From Bolinopsis microptera (Eukaryota; Ctenophora; Tentaculata; Lobata; Bolinopsidae), in the NCBI RefSeq assembly GCF_026151205.1, contig NC_087074.1, forward strand, positions 9,955,226 to 10,015,225: a stretch of DNA of 60,000 nucleotides. The letters run 5' to 3'. Positions 1 to 10,619 of the stretch are shown here, piece by piece. Under the pieces are notes generated by a model. It ran no database searches, was not told the DNA's origin, and saw nothing but the letters and a program-made list of their open reading frames with translations. Both the position numbers and the translations under genes were made by a program. How positions within the stretch are numbered: position 1 is the first letter of the stretch; the number at the start of each line of letters is the position of its first letter.

Positions 1-340
1 TCGTCTACAATGTTTTAGGACGTCAATTCGCGTATGGTTAATTTATAATTATTATACTCTGTCTGCAAGTTAAGTTATTATCTACAAAATCAATGAATTG
101 TTATCCTCCTAATTGTCCTAAATGTTCTTAGTTAATATTCAAGTCGGTCCACTTTCTGAATTTTTTGTTTTTCGGAATTGTGTGCACACGTTTTTCTGGA
201 GACGTTATTGATTGATAGCATTAAAATTCCAAGTGGGTTTCCTAGTACGTGTAATTATTATGTGCTTATATGTTACAAGCCTACTTAAATTGCTATTTTT
301 AAACTATCTAATAAAATACTTTCTTAGGACAGCTAAAAAA
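1..340 (+). promoter_or_regulatory. Conserved 5' flank of BTB unit 1
   Basis: The sequence opening with tcgtctacaatgtt and running through ctctgtctgcaag to the splice-acceptor-like cttag at 323-327 recurs before copy 2 (2768-3075) and, split by an insertion, before copy 3 (5411-5459 plus 8569-8810). Conservation of non-coding DNA along with the BTB start suggests that promoter and 5' leader were duplicated with the gene. The AG lies 13 bases before the ATG. No TATA box or known factor site could be assigned. Confidence 0.5.
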
Positions 341-1924
341 ATGGCACCCATCGTAACAGTTCCAATGAACTTTGGGATTCATCTGCTGGAGTCTCCTACC
401 CACAGTACTCTAGAGCTGACAGCCAAAAACGGAGCTAAAGTTCGCGCTAGTTCAGTGATCCTGTCCTTCAACAGTCCAGTTGTAGATCACATGACAACAA
501 CTCTTCATCTGACCAGTTTGGACATGGAGGAGTTCAGCGAAGAAGCTGTGAGATATTTTGTCCATGCTGCTTACTCTGGACAAACGCCACCAATATCCAG
601 AGATATGTTTAGGGATATTAATAAGATGAGTTATGTTTTTAATGTTAGTTGGTTGACGACTAGATGTGTGCAACTCTTTTCTTGTCTTGCTGATTCCATA
701 ATTCAGCCATCTTTTGATGATTTCCTGTTCATTTTCGAAGAAGCAGTTTTTGCCTTGTCCAATTCAAAGTCTGGACAGTTGGTTGATATCGTTTTTAAAA
801 AGATAAGGTCATTCAACTGGACGGAGCAGTTTATCAGTCATTATCTTGAGAACCTGAGTTCTCTTTCTCTGCAGCAACTGGATCTGGTACTTGAGCTGTC
901 CGGAAATCACCTACTTTTCATTATCAAACCTTTGGTTGGACAGTTGACAAGCCTGTTGGAAGGAGAAATGGGAATTCCAGAAAACTTTAAGTACTTGATA
1001 AATCATATCGACGTTTCTAGAGCTAAAATGCTACATCCTGACCTTATAGAGCAGTTGGTTGATAAACTTCAAGACTTGGCCACCGACAAAAGTGACCTAT
1101 CTTGGGTTTTGCAAGTTGGAAAGGCAAACAAATCTGGATCTACGAAGTTTTCATCGTCTAAGTCTGTATCTACACCATCTACTTCGTTGAAGGTTGCTCC
1201 AAACCTTTTCCATACTATAGATCGTAACATGAAGGTTCAAGAGTTATGTGATTGGCTGGAAGAGTCTGAGGAAGTTACAAATCTTCTGATGTACATGGAA
1301 GGTGTCTGGACCTGGATATGTTTAAACCATGGAGCTAACTTTAGCTGCAACCAGCCGCTTTTAGACACAATTAAGCGTAAAATGAAATGCTGTCGTTGGA
1401 AACCTCTCTCTAATTCTGACTTGCTTGACTTTCCTGTGTCGAATAACCAACTTTTCAAGCAAATGCAAGGTTATAAGTCCCTTATTGATTTAAAAGCTTC
1501 GGAAGGAAAATTGACCAGAAGATACAACGAAAACAAATGTTCACTGCAGTCTGTTTTTGTTGATGAGAAGAAGTTGTTATTTCGTTATAAGCACCCAGAC
1601 GTCCTATGCGAAACACCTAGAAGATGTGGATTTATACTAAAAGCAGTTCCAGCGGAGGAAGATGGTCTTGCTATTGACAGCATGATGCTTTGTACTGACC
1701 CATCTGAATATTCTGGTACTGGTGTACACTACCATGAAGAACTATGCGCTGAGAATATTATTCATTTGACTTTATACCTGGAAACTAACAGAACCTATAT
1801 TCCTATTAGTTGGATTGGTTTACCCAAAGTTGAAGAAAATCAATTCACATCGTTTACCTCTCTACTGCCTAGCATTAATTTTGTGGATGATTCATTCCAT
1901 TTTTGTGCAATAATATCATTGTAA
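341..1924 (+). CDS. BTB-BACK domain protein, tandem copy 1
   Basis: Single-exon ORF of 527 residues from the ATG at 341. An in-frame upstream extension to 212 exists, but it holds a splice acceptor (AG at 326-327 after a pyrimidine-rich run), and the segment from this ATG (MAPIV start) matches copies 2 and 3 almost exactly, so I chose 341. Residues about 10-110 look like a BTB/POZ fold (charged start, VRASSVILSFNSPV, then ...EEAVRYFVHAAYSG); about 115-215 resemble a BACK helix region. The C-terminal part (about 390-527, including CGFILKAV and the DPSEYSGTGVHYHEE block) matches no domain I recognise. BTB-BACK proteins are often substrate adaptors of Cullin-3 ubiquitin ligases, but no Kelch repeats follow here, so function is open. 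It differs from copy 2 mainly between residues about 296 and 400. A polyadenylation signal lies only at 2633. Confidence 0.8.
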   Translation: MAPIVTVPMNFGIHLLESPTHSTLELTAKNGAKVRASSVILSFNSPVVDHMTTTLHLTSLDMEEFSEEAVRYFVHAAYSGQTPPISRDMFRDINKMSYVFNVSWLTTRCVQLFSCLADSIIQPSFDDFLFIFEEAVFALSNSKSGQLVDIVFKKIRSFNWTEQFISHYLENLSSLSLQQLDLVLELSGNHLLFIIKPLVGQLTSLLEGEMGIPENFKYLINHIDVSRAKMLHPDLIEQLVDKLQDLATDKSDLSWVLQVGKANKSGSTKFSSSKSVSTPSTSLKVAPNLFHTIDRNMKVQELCDWLEESEEVTNLLMYMEGVWTWICLNHGANFSCNQPLLDTIKRKMKCCRWKPLSNSDLLDFPVSNNQLFKQMQGYKSLIDLKASEGKLTRRYNENKCSLQSVFVDEKKLLFRYKHPDVLCETPRRCGFILKAVPAEEDGLAIDSMMLCTDPSEYSGTGVHYHEELCAENIIHLTLYLETNRTYIPISWIGLPKVEENQFTSFTSLLPSINFVDDSFHFCAIISL

Positions 1925-2009
1925 TTTTAGAGATACATTTTTGAACTCAAAGATATGATATGTATTGTTGGGAGTTGGTGAGTAACAAGGTAACTCACCA
2001 CTCACTAGT

Positions 2010-2374
2010 CACTGGGTGTGTGGAACAGTTCACTGATATCACTGACTCTTCCTCCTTCCTCCTTCCCTGATCTGCTGCACATATTTTGGAAATTTTGGTT
2101 TTTATCCTCAAGGTATTTTTAAGAACTGTTGGATACAGTAAATAGTTTTAAATAGTTTTGGTTGATGATCCTCATGACTACTTTGATACAGGCGTTCATT
2201 TTCATCATGACATGAAAGCCCAAAGTCTTCATAATATAATTGCGTGGGATGGAGTATATTACCATCCATTGAGTTGGTTGGGAAATTAGGATAATGATTT
2301 TGATTTCACATCACTGCCCGATGCAATTAATTGCAACAAACCTTTTTGGATGGTCACTGTTATTTCTTCCTAAA
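2010..2374 (+). pseudogene. Decayed fragment of a copy-3-type BTB gene, after copy 1
   Basis: Reads like pieces of copy 3 with large internal deletions and frame breaks. About 2018-2080 matches the copy 3 segment near 9130-9200 (ggtgtgtggaacagttcactg), then about 2105-2370 matches the end of copy 3 (near 10190-10440), including the FDTGVHFHH-like and ISWLGN-like blocks and the FWMVTV ending with an intact TAA. Stops and frameshifts prevent coding. Its own 3' end shows what the natural C terminus of a copy-3-type gene looked like before the LINE fusion seen in copy 3. Confidence 0.7.
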
Positions 2375-2429
2375 CTTTCGCCATAAGATTCCCTTTCGGG
2401 TTGGTTTTTCTGCAATACAAAATGTTGTC

Positions 2430-2549
2430 ATGGATGATTTTTTATGGGTGATTTTTTATGGATGATTTTTTATAGATGATTTTTTATGGATGATTTTTTA
2501 TTGATGGTTTTTTATGGATGATTTTTTATGGATGATTTTTATGGATAAT
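2430..2549 (+). repeat. Minisatellite, about 15-base unit
   Basis: Seven to eight imperfect copies of a unit reading tggatgattttttat, with one- or two-base variants, in the spacer after the decayed BTB fragment. A shorter version of the same array lies at 5118-5195 in the second unit, so the repeat is part of the duplicated unit and changed copy number afterwards. Confidence 0.8.
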
Positions 2550-2632
2550 TTGTTCTATTTTTTGTGTAGTAACATCAATCCAATTTGAATAATATGTCAG
2601 TCATTATCTTAATTGTGTATAAATGTGTGCTC

Positions 2633-2638
2633 AATAAA
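2633..2638 (+). terminator. Polyadenylation signal AATAAA
   Basis: Canonical AATAAA in the context gtgctcaataaatt, repeated in the same place of unit 2 (5278-5283). It lies about 700 bases past the stop of copy 1 and after the decayed BTB fragment, so the transcript of copy 1 may carry that fragment as 3' UTR. Only the hexamer and its conservation are direct evidence. Confidence 0.45.
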
Positions 2639-3075
2639 TTAATTTTGATTTAACAACAATTTGACTTTGAAATATTTCTAAGAATAAGACCTTATTTTTA
2701 TAAATAATGGAATAAGTTGTACTTTAATTAAATTTTTATAGATTCATTAGCTTTGTTGTTATTCATTCGTCTACAATGTTTAAGGACATCATAAATTCGC
2801 GCATGGTTAATATATAAATATAATACTCTGTCTGCAAGTAAAGTTGTTATCTACAAAATCAACAAATGGACATTTTCCTAATTATGTTCTTATTTAATAT
2901 TCAAGTTGGCATACCGGTCCACTTTTTGAATTTTTGTGTAAATATCAGAATTCCGAGTGGGTTTGCTAGTACGTGTAATTATTAAGTTCTTACTTAGAAT
3001 AAGCCTCTTCAAATTACTGTGCTTCAACTATATAATAACAACTTAATAAAATACTTTCTTAGGACAGCTAAAGAA

Positions 3076-4674
3076 ATGGCACCCATCGTATCAGTTCCAA
3101 TGAACTTTGGGATACATCTGCTGGAGTCTCCTACCCACAGTACTCTGGAGCTGACAGCCAAAAACGGAGCTAAAGTTCGAGCTAGTTCAGTTATCCTGTC
3201 CTTCAACAGTCCAGTTGTAGATCACATGACCACAACTCTTCATCTGACCAGTTTGGACATGGAGGAGTTCAGCGAAGAAGCTGTGAGATATTTTGTCCAT
3301 GCTGCTTACTCTGGAGAAACACCATCAATATCCAGAGATATGTTTAGGGATATTAATAAGATGAGTTATGTTTTTAATGTTAGTTGGTTGACGACTAGAT
3401 GTGTGCAACTCTTTTCTTGTCTTGCTGATTCCATAATTCAGCCATCTTATGATGATTTCCTGTTCATTTTCGAAGAAGCAGTTTTTGCCTTGTCCAATTC
3501 AAAGTCTGGACAGTTGGTTGATATCGTTTTTAAAAAGATAAGGTCATTCAACTGGACGGAGCAGTTTATCAGTCATTATCTTGAGAACCTGAGTTCTCTT
3601 TCTCTGCAGCAACTGGATCTGGTACTTGAGCTGTCAAGAAATCACGTACTTTTCATTATCAAACCTTTGGTTGGACAGCTGACAAGCCTGTTGGAAGGAG
3701 AAATGGGAATTCCAGAAAACTTTAAGTACTTGATAAATCAGATCGACGTTTTTAGAGCTAGAATGCTACATGCTGAACTCATGGAGCAGTTGTTTGATAA
3801 ACTTCAAGACTTTGCCACCGAAAAAAGTGACCTATCATGGGTTTTTCAGGTTGCAAAAAAAGCAAACAAATCTGGAAAAGTATCTACGAAGTTTTCATTG
3901 TCTAAGTCTATATCTACACCATCTACTTCGTTGAAGGTTGCTCCAAACCTTTTCCATACTATAGATCGTAACATGACTTATGATGAATTATGGAACTGGC
4001 TGGAAGGCTGTGCTGAAATTACAAATCTCCTCATGTTCCTAGAAGGTCTGTGGACCTGGCTGTGTTTGAACCAGAAAGCTAACTTAGCATGGCCGCATCA
4101 TTCCCGAATGAAGGGTATTGTTGAACGCTCTCTTTGGAAGCCTCTCTGCAATTCCGACTTGCTTCATTTTACTTCACCTTGGTCATCTTGGCCAAATACG
4201 TTTTTCAAGCAAGTACAAGGTTATGATTACGTTGTAAACTCTAAAGTTTCAACTGGAAGATTTACGAGGAAATACAACGAAATTAAATGTTCACTGCAGT
4301 CTGTTTTTGTTGATAAGAAGAAGTTGTTATTTCGTTATAAGCACCCAGACGTCCTATGCGAAACCCCAAGCAGATGTGGTTTTATACTTAAAGCAGCTCT
4401 ATCGGAGGAAGATGGTCTTGCTACTGACAGCATGATGCTTTGTACTGACCCATCTGAATATTCTGGTACTGGTGTACACTACCATGAAGAACTATGTGCT
4501 GAGAATATTATTCATTTGACTTTATACCTGGAAACTGACAAAACCTATATTCCTATTAGTTGGATTGGTTTACCCAAAGTTGAAGAAAATCAATTCACAT
4601 CGTTTAGCTCGCTACTGCCTAACATTAATTTTGTGGATGATTTATTCTATTTTTGTACAGTAATATCATTGTAA
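3076..4674 (+). CDS. BTB-BACK domain protein, tandem copy 2
   Basis: Single-exon ORF of 532 residues from the ATG at 3076; the splice-acceptor-like AG at 3061-3062 sits 13 bases upstream, exactly as in copy 1. The first about 235 residues (BTB plus BACK) are nearly identical to copy 1. From about residue 300 to 405 the two differ strongly (for example WTWLCLNQKANLAW against WTWICLNHGANFSC, with length changes), then the last about 130 residues are again almost identical up to the same C-terminal ISL. This block pattern is not what steady drift gives. Neighbours: copy 1 upstream, a decayed copy-3-type fragment downstream. Likely cytosolic or nuclear; no signal peptide or membrane segment is seen in the protein from this ATG. 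Function not known. Confidence 0.8.
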   Translation: MAPIVSVPMNFGIHLLESPTHSTLELTAKNGAKVRASSVILSFNSPVVDHMTTTLHLTSLDMEEFSEEAVRYFVHAAYSGETPSISRDMFRDINKMSYVFNVSWLTTRCVQLFSCLADSIIQPSYDDFLFIFEEAVFALSNSKSGQLVDIVFKKIRSFNWTEQFISHYLENLSSLSLQQLDLVLELSRNHVLFIIKPLVGQLTSLLEGEMGIPENFKYLINQIDVFRARMLHAELMEQLFDKLQDFATEKSDLSWVFQVAKKANKSGKVSTKFSLSKSISTPSTSLKVAPNLFHTIDRNMTYDELWNWLEGCAEITNLLMFLEGLWTWLCLNQKANLAWPHHSRMKGIVERSLWKPLCNSDLLHFTSPWSSWPNTFFKQVQGYDYVVNSKVSTGRFTRKYNEIKCSLQSVFVDKKKLLFRYKHPDVLCETPSRCGFILKAALSEEDGLATDSMMLCTDPSEYSGTGVHYHEELCAENIIHLTLYLETDKTYIPISWIGLPKVEENQFTSFSSLLPNINFVDDLFYFCTVISL

Positions 4675-4754
4675 TTTGAGAGATACATTTTTGAACTCAA
4701 AGATATGATATCTATTGTTGTGAGTTGGTGAGTAACATGGTAACTCACCACTCA

Positions 4755-5062
4755 CTAGTCACTAGGTGTGTGGAACAGTTAACTGATATCACTGACTCTT
4801 CCAGTCTTCCTCCTTCCCTGTAAATATTTTTAAATAGTTTTGGTTGATGATCAACATGACTACTTTGATACAAGCGTTCATTTTCATCATGACATGAAAG
4901 GCCAAAGTCTTCATATAATTGCGTGGGATGGCGTATATTACTATCCATTGACTTGGTTGGAAAATTGGGATAATGATTTTGATTTCACATCACTGATCAC
5001 TGCCCGATGCAATTAATCGCAGCAAACCTTTTTGGATGGTCATTGTTATTTCTTCCTAAACT
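4755..5062 (+). pseudogene. Decayed fragment of a copy-3-type BTB gene, after copy 2
   Basis: Counterpart of the fragment at 2010-2374: the same order of remnants (ggtgtgtggaacagtt segment, then the FDTSVHFHH-like and DWLEN-like blocks, then the FWMV ending), with further deletions and a duplicated cactgatcactgcc stretch. Not coding. Its presence after both copies shows that the duplicated unit already carried the dead fragment. Confidence 0.65.
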
Positions 5063-5117
5063 TTCGCCATAAGATTCCCTTTCGGATTAGTTTTTCTGCA
5101 ATACAAAATGTTGTCAT

Positions 5118-5195
5118 GGTTGATTTTTTATGGATGATTTTTTATGGATGATTTTTTATGAATGACTTTGTATGGATGATTTTTTATGGATGATT
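5118..5195 (+). repeat. Short copy of the about 15-base minisatellite
   Basis: About five units of tggatgattttttat with variants, at the position in unit 2 that matches 2430-2549 in unit 1. The polyadenylation signal at 5278-5283 follows, again as in unit 1. Confidence 0.7.
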
Positions 5196-5277
5196 TGTTC
5201 TATTTTTTGTGTAGTAACATCAATCTAATTTGAATAATATGTTAGTTATTATCTTAATTATGTATAAATGTGTGCTC

Positions 5278-5283
5278 AATAAA
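5278..5283 (+). terminator. Polyadenylation signal AATAAA
   Basis: Canonical hexamer in gctcaataaataaattttg; conserved in position with the one after unit 1. Confidence 0.4.
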
Positions 5284-5476
5284 TAAATTTTGATTTAACA
5301 ACAATTTGACTTTGAAATATTTCTAAGAATAAGACTTAATTTTTATAAAAAATGGAATAAGTTGTACTTTAATTAAGTTATTCTAGATTCACTAGCTTTG
5401 TTGTTATTCATTCGTCTACAATGTTTTAGAACATCATAAATTCGCGCATGGTTAATATCAACTTAATAACACCAGA

Positions 5477-5955
<479 letters not shown>

Positions 5956-6650
5956 TGTAATTTCCGGTCGGTTATATTTAAAAAACGGTAAGAGTTACGG
6001 GACTGGTTTTTTTCGGTATAGTGCCGACAAAACTCTGATGAAGCCCATAAGCAAATTTTTTTTTAATCGGCCGGTGGTAAGTGATTAAATTGACGGTTTT
6101 GTACCACAAATGTTGCATAAAATGGCTTGACCAGAACGGCAAGAGTTACGGGGCTTGCTCTCTATATCTCATTACTGTATAATATGTAGCTGCATTTAAG
6201 TAGCGTTATAATTGCGTTAGCCCGGGAAGATTCGCTGTAATGATATACCATAAGCTTATTAGGGGAGGGGGACTGTTAGTGTTTGGGGTCTGTTTGGACT
6301 GCAGAGAGAGAGTTCATACGACAATGTTATGGGTGTTTTCAAATATAATAGGCGGGTGTGGTGCGGAGTTAACAATTAGGGTTCATTTCTATAGCGATTT
6401 ACATAAAAATAGAAAGCGGTTCAAGACGGGAGTGATGAGGTGTAATACTCGGTGTTGAGACCTTATGATCATGGAATGTGGTGCCTCATGGCTAATAATG
6501 ACTTAATTATCCACAAGAAATAACTGATTATGATATTATTGTTTATGAAACTATTGGGTCACCTAATGCGGGTTTTGACTCAGCGGGTAATTATTCCTGC
6601 CCTTTTTAACTGCGGCAGTGAAATCCCGGCCGAAGGCCGGGTTACACTAG
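5956..6650. other. Inserted DNA of unknown type, no gene seen
   Basis: Lies between the TG microsatellite and the left end of the element at 6651. The motif cggtaagagttacggg occurs twice (about 5983 and 6137), suggesting a decayed repeat. A 72-codon open stretch at 6240-6458 has no recognisable domain. No coding feature can be supported. Confidence 0.4.
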
Positions 6651-8568
6651 TGGACATGTTCAAACCTGGTCGGTGGTTTTGTTTCACTGCTAAAATGGGC
6701 GATTTTCTCATTTTTACAATAACTCCATTAATAATTACTCGATGGTCTTGAAACTTTCAGAGATGATTATAATTGTGATAACAAATATTCTCAGGTCATC
6801 GGCTATGAATAATATTGTAAAATGGCCCAGTTATAATGAAAAATGTAACATTTGGTTACACTTTTCAATGGCTCAGCCAATTATTAAATTTTAAAGATTC
6901 TCGCTTCACAAAAATGTACTTTAGGTATTTGCTTAGCTGTGGAATGAAAAAAGGCCCACTTTTGATTTCATAAAAAGGCCCAAAATGAAAATTTTGTAAC
7001 ATCTAGTTTTCATGAATCTATCTTTATAGTTTGTTACAACCACAGCTAGTGTAGGATATGTATTTAACTCTCAAACCAGGTTATTAGTGCAGCTATTCTT
7101 GTATAAAGGCATTACCACAATCTAGGTATATGGTTCATAATCAATAAAAGGGCCATTTCTTTGAATAACGTAACATGGTTACAAATCAGTATGTTATACA
7201 GAGTTGTTTGATCTAGTATTGGTTTTAAGTTGGTTGATGCATTAAAATAAAGACATGAAACAACTTACGTAACAAATTTAAAAAAAGTTATTGGGACCAA
7301 ATTATTGAATTTTGTAACAATTTAAATGTAATGTAATTTAAATTGACAATCCGCGACAGAACGCGGTGAATTTAATCAAATGAATATAGCTAATTAGATT
7401 AAAGGTTGGATATTTAAAAACTTTTAATTTATATATAAAATTGTATAGAAAATAGAAATTGGGCCCTATATATTGAAATTTGTCACAATAAAATGCCAGG
7501 TCACGAGTTGATCCACTGAAATGGCAGAGTTCCATGTCCATCTGTGGACTTACAAAATTCAATGTTTTGGGCCCAACTACAAAATATGGTCAATAATATG
7601 GTTGATGGAACCCTTATGACCTAGGCAAACTGGTCTGAACTTTAAAAACTATAATATAGCTTGCCTAACACCCCTCACACTAGGATACATACTATATACT
7701 ATACTCTATATATTTACTTTCTAATGTTACATTATTCAAGTTCCGCGGCCATTTTATCAAATTATACGAATAAGGATTGCTTTACAATTCTGTATGAGAA
7801 TCTAAAAACCATGTTACCAGTACAAGAATATATTGAACATTCCAGATATATATGAGCTTTGTAGTCAAAACATAAATATGTTACAAAATTCAATGTTTTG
7901 GGCCCAAGTACAAAATTTGGTCAAGAATATGGTTGATGGAATCCTTTGTGACCTGGAAAAACTGGTCTGAACTTCAAAAACTATAATATAGCTTACCTAA
8001 CACCCCTCACACTAGGGTACATACTCTATACACTTACTTTCTAATGTTACATAATTCAAGTTCCGCAGCCATTTTATCAAATTATATGAATAAGGATTGC
8101 TTCAGAATTTTGTACGAGAATCTAAAAACCATGTTACCGATACAAAAATATATTGAATATTCCAGATATGACCTTGGCAGTGAAAACATAAATATGTTAC
8201 AGAATTCAATGTTTTGGGCCCAAGTACAAGATTCGGTCAGGAATATGGTTGAAGGAACCCTTTGTGACCTAGAAAAACTGGTCTGAACTTGAAAAACTAT
8301 CAAGAAGCTTCTCTAAAAACCCATTGAAAAAGTGTAACATAGAAATGTGTTACAAAATTCAATATCCAGGGCCCCCAACTAAACTGCTATATCTCAGGAC
8401 CTGAATATGTTACAAAAATTCTGGTTCAAGGGTGCCCTCAGTCAAAGGGTCTAGTTTTTGTCAGTAGTTTCAGTTTTTCCTAAAATGTTACAGATTTCAA
8501 TCTGGGGGCCCAGAAGTAATGAGTGGGAAAAATGAAACAAAACCACCAACCAGGTTTGAACACGTCCA
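6651..8568. mobile_element. Non-autonomous DNA element with terminal inverted repeats
   Basis: The left end (tggacatgttcaaacctgg at 6651, continuing through ggtggttttgtttca) is the reverse complement of the right end at about 8534-8568, with about two mismatches in 36 bases. The body of 1.9 kb has no transposase ORF but contains 2.3 tandem copies of an about 320-base unit. The right end abuts the conserved BTB 5' flank exactly (attataatactctgtctgc resumes at 8569), while the left end adjoins unrelated inserted DNA, so no clean target duplication is visible. Superfamily not assigned. Confidence 0.65.
7560..8305 (+). repeat. Tandem repeat, unit about 315-330 bases, 2.3 copies
   Basis: Units start at about 7560, 7891 and 8206, each with aatgttttgggcccaa, and run through the shared acacccctcacactagg and ttcaagttccgc segments to gttacaaaattc. 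The third copy stops after about 100 bases. Small indels, such as the tatatactatactc expansion in unit 1, set the units apart. It lies inside the 6651-8568 element. Confidence 0.85.
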
Positions 8569-8810
8569 ATTATAATACTCTGTCTGCAAGTTAAGTTGTT
8601 ATCTACAAAATCAACAAATGGACATTTTCCTAATTATGTTCTTATGAAATATTCAAGTTGGCATACACTTTTTGAATTTTTGTTTAAATATCAAAATTCC
8701 GAGTGGGTTTGCTAGTACGTGTAATTATTAAGTTCTTACTTACAATAAGCCTCTTCAAATTACTATTCTTCGACTATATAATAAAATACTTTCTTAGGAC
8801 AGCTAAAGAA

Positions 8811-10619
8811 ATGGCACCCATCGTATCAGTTCCAATGAACTTTGGGATTCATCTGCTGGAGTCTCCTACCCACAGTACTCTGGAGCTGACAGCCAAAAAC
8901 GGAGCTAAAGTTCGAGCTAGTTCAGTTATCCTGTCCTTCAACAGTCCAGTTGTAGATCACATGACCACAACTCTTCATCTGACTAGTTTGGACATGGAGG
9001 AGTTCAGCGAAGTAGCTGTGAGATATTTTGTCCATGCTGCTTACACTGGAGAAACACCACCAATCTTCAAAGAAATATTCAGTGATATTTTTAAGATGAG
9101 TCACGTGTTCAAAGTGACATGGTTGGTGACCAGGTGTGTGGAACAGTTCACTGATCTCACTAACCTCATTCTCCAGGACCCCTCCTTCCCTGATCTGCTG
9201 CCAATTTTCGAAATAGCCATGTTCGCTCTGTTCAAGTTGAAGACTCGTGAATTGGTAGATATTGTTTTTCGGAGGTTTAAAACACTGAAATGCAGACGAA
9301 TGTTTACAGGTCGCTATCTGCAGAACCTGGGTTCACTTACGTGCCAACAACTGGACTTGATTATTGAACTAGTTGGGTCAGATGTTCACTTTATTGTTGA
9401 GCCATTGTCTGCAAAGTTATCCAATATGTTAAAGGAAGGAAAGGAAACTGGGATTCCCTCTAACTGTAAATATTTGCTTGAAAATTGTGACCTAGCAAGT
9501 ATGAAGGCAAACAAAATATACATGATTGAAATTTTATTCGAGACCATTGAAGGCCTTGCCATAGGTTCTAGTGAGGATTTGTTTTGGGTACTACAGTTTG
9601 TAAAAAAGTTCTACAAGAGGAGTTCCAATTCCTCAACGAGACCAGCAAGAATGCAGCCCTCAAGTTCTAGTGCTGAGGAACGTCCCTCAACTTCCTCAGG
9701 AATGTCGAAGTTAACCTTACAAAACGTCATTCCAAATTTGTTCCACTCATTTGATACTGATCGATCCCTCATTGAATTAATTGATTGGCTTGGCTGTTCA
9801 AAGAAAGTATCGAGTTTGCTAATGTTTTTTGAGGGAATATGGATGTGGTTTCAAGTTAATGAGCCGGTAACCTTTCCAGCTGCAGATTCACAACTACTTA
9901 AAACAATATGGGATATCATGAAATCTCGTGGGTGGACCCCTATTCGATTTTGGTATCTTAATTTCAAAGTTGATGCACGACATCGGGGATTTTTTAACTG
10001 CATCAAGTTTAACAAGGATATCATTGACACCAGTATTCAAGAAGGAAGACAAACGTTAACAACATATATATCTGACCAGAAACATTCCTTGAACTCTGTA
10101 TTTGTTGAGGATCGTAAGATTATCTTCACTTACGAGCACGAACCAGACAAACTTTGTTGTGGGGCTGGAAAATGTGGTTTTATTCTCAAGGTAGTTTCAA
10201 GAACTGTTGGGTACAGCAAATATTTTAGAATAGTTTTGGTTGATGACCCACATGACTACCTCGATACAGGCGTTCATTTTCATCATGAAATGAAAGCTGA
10301 AAGTCTTCATTTAATTGGATGGGATGGCATATTTTACTATCCATTGAGTTGGTTGGGAAATCCCACAAGGGATGATGATTTTGATTTCACATCACTGCCC
10401 GATGCAATTAATCGAAACGAACCTTTTTGGATGGTCACTGGGATTGAGAGAAAGGTGAAGCAGCCATGTGAGCAACCAGACTTAGATAAGTATAAGGTCT
10501 TAAATCACGCACGCGCAGTGGGTCTAATGTCAGGCAGGCGCACACCATCACCCACGCCTGTTCAGAAGGACGATTTCTGCGATTTTAATCAGATAGGATT
10601 ACCCTCCGATTTATCCTAG
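8811..10619 (+). CDS. BTB-BACK domain protein, copy 3, with LINE-derived C terminus
   Basis: ORF of 602 residues from the ATG at 8811; AG at 8796-8797 and the 13-base leader match copies 1 and 2. The first about 83 residues are nearly identical to the other copies, then similarity falls abruptly near 9060. The remainder is clearly homologous but diverged (CGFILKVV, DTGVHFHHE, YPLSWLGNP blocks). Residues about 282-310 form a Ser-rich linker. The decayed relatives at 2374 and 5062 end soon after FWMVTV, whereas here the frame passes at about 10440 into a tail of about 59 residues (including GRRTPSPTPVQKDDF) that is followed directly by RNase H-like LINE sequence. I infer that a LINE 3' fragment replaced the native stop and 3' UTR. 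It may be expressed as a chimera or be inactive. Confidence 0.7.
   Translation: MAPIVSVPMNFGIHLLESPTHSTLELTAKNGAKVRASSVILSFNSPVVDHMTTTLHLTSLDMEEFSEVAVRYFVHAAYTGETPPIFKEIFSDIFKMSHVFKVTWLVTRCVEQFTDLTNLILQDPSFPDLLPIFEIAMFALFKLKTRELVDIVFRRFKTLKCRRMFTGRYLQNLGSLTCQQLDLIIELVGSDVHFIVEPLSAKLSNMLKEGKETGIPSNCKYLLENCDLASMKANKIYMIEILFETIEGLAIGSSEDLFWVLQFVKKFYKRSSNSSTRPARMQPSSSSAEERPSTSSGMSKLTLQNVIPNLFHSFDTDRSLIELIDWLGCSKKVSSLLMFFEGIWMWFQVNEPVTFPAADSQLLKTIWDIMKSRGWTPIRFWYLNFKVDARHRGFFNCIKFNKDIIDTSIQEGRQTLTTYISDQKHSLNSVFVEDRKIIFTYEHEPDKLCCGAGKCGFILKVVSRTVGYSKYFRIVLVDDPHDYLDTGVHFHHEMKAESLHLIGWDGIFYYPLSWLGNPTRDDDFDFTSLPDAINRNEPFWMVTGIERKVKQPCEQPDLDKYKVLNHARAVGLMSGRRTPSPTPVQKDDFCDFNQIGLPSDLS

Noticed and set aside
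212-340. N-terminal extension of BTB copy 1 with a hydrophobic stretch that looks like a signal anchor
   Set aside because: A splice acceptor lies inside it, the extensions of the three copies differ, and strong conservation of coding type begins only at the MAPIV Met.
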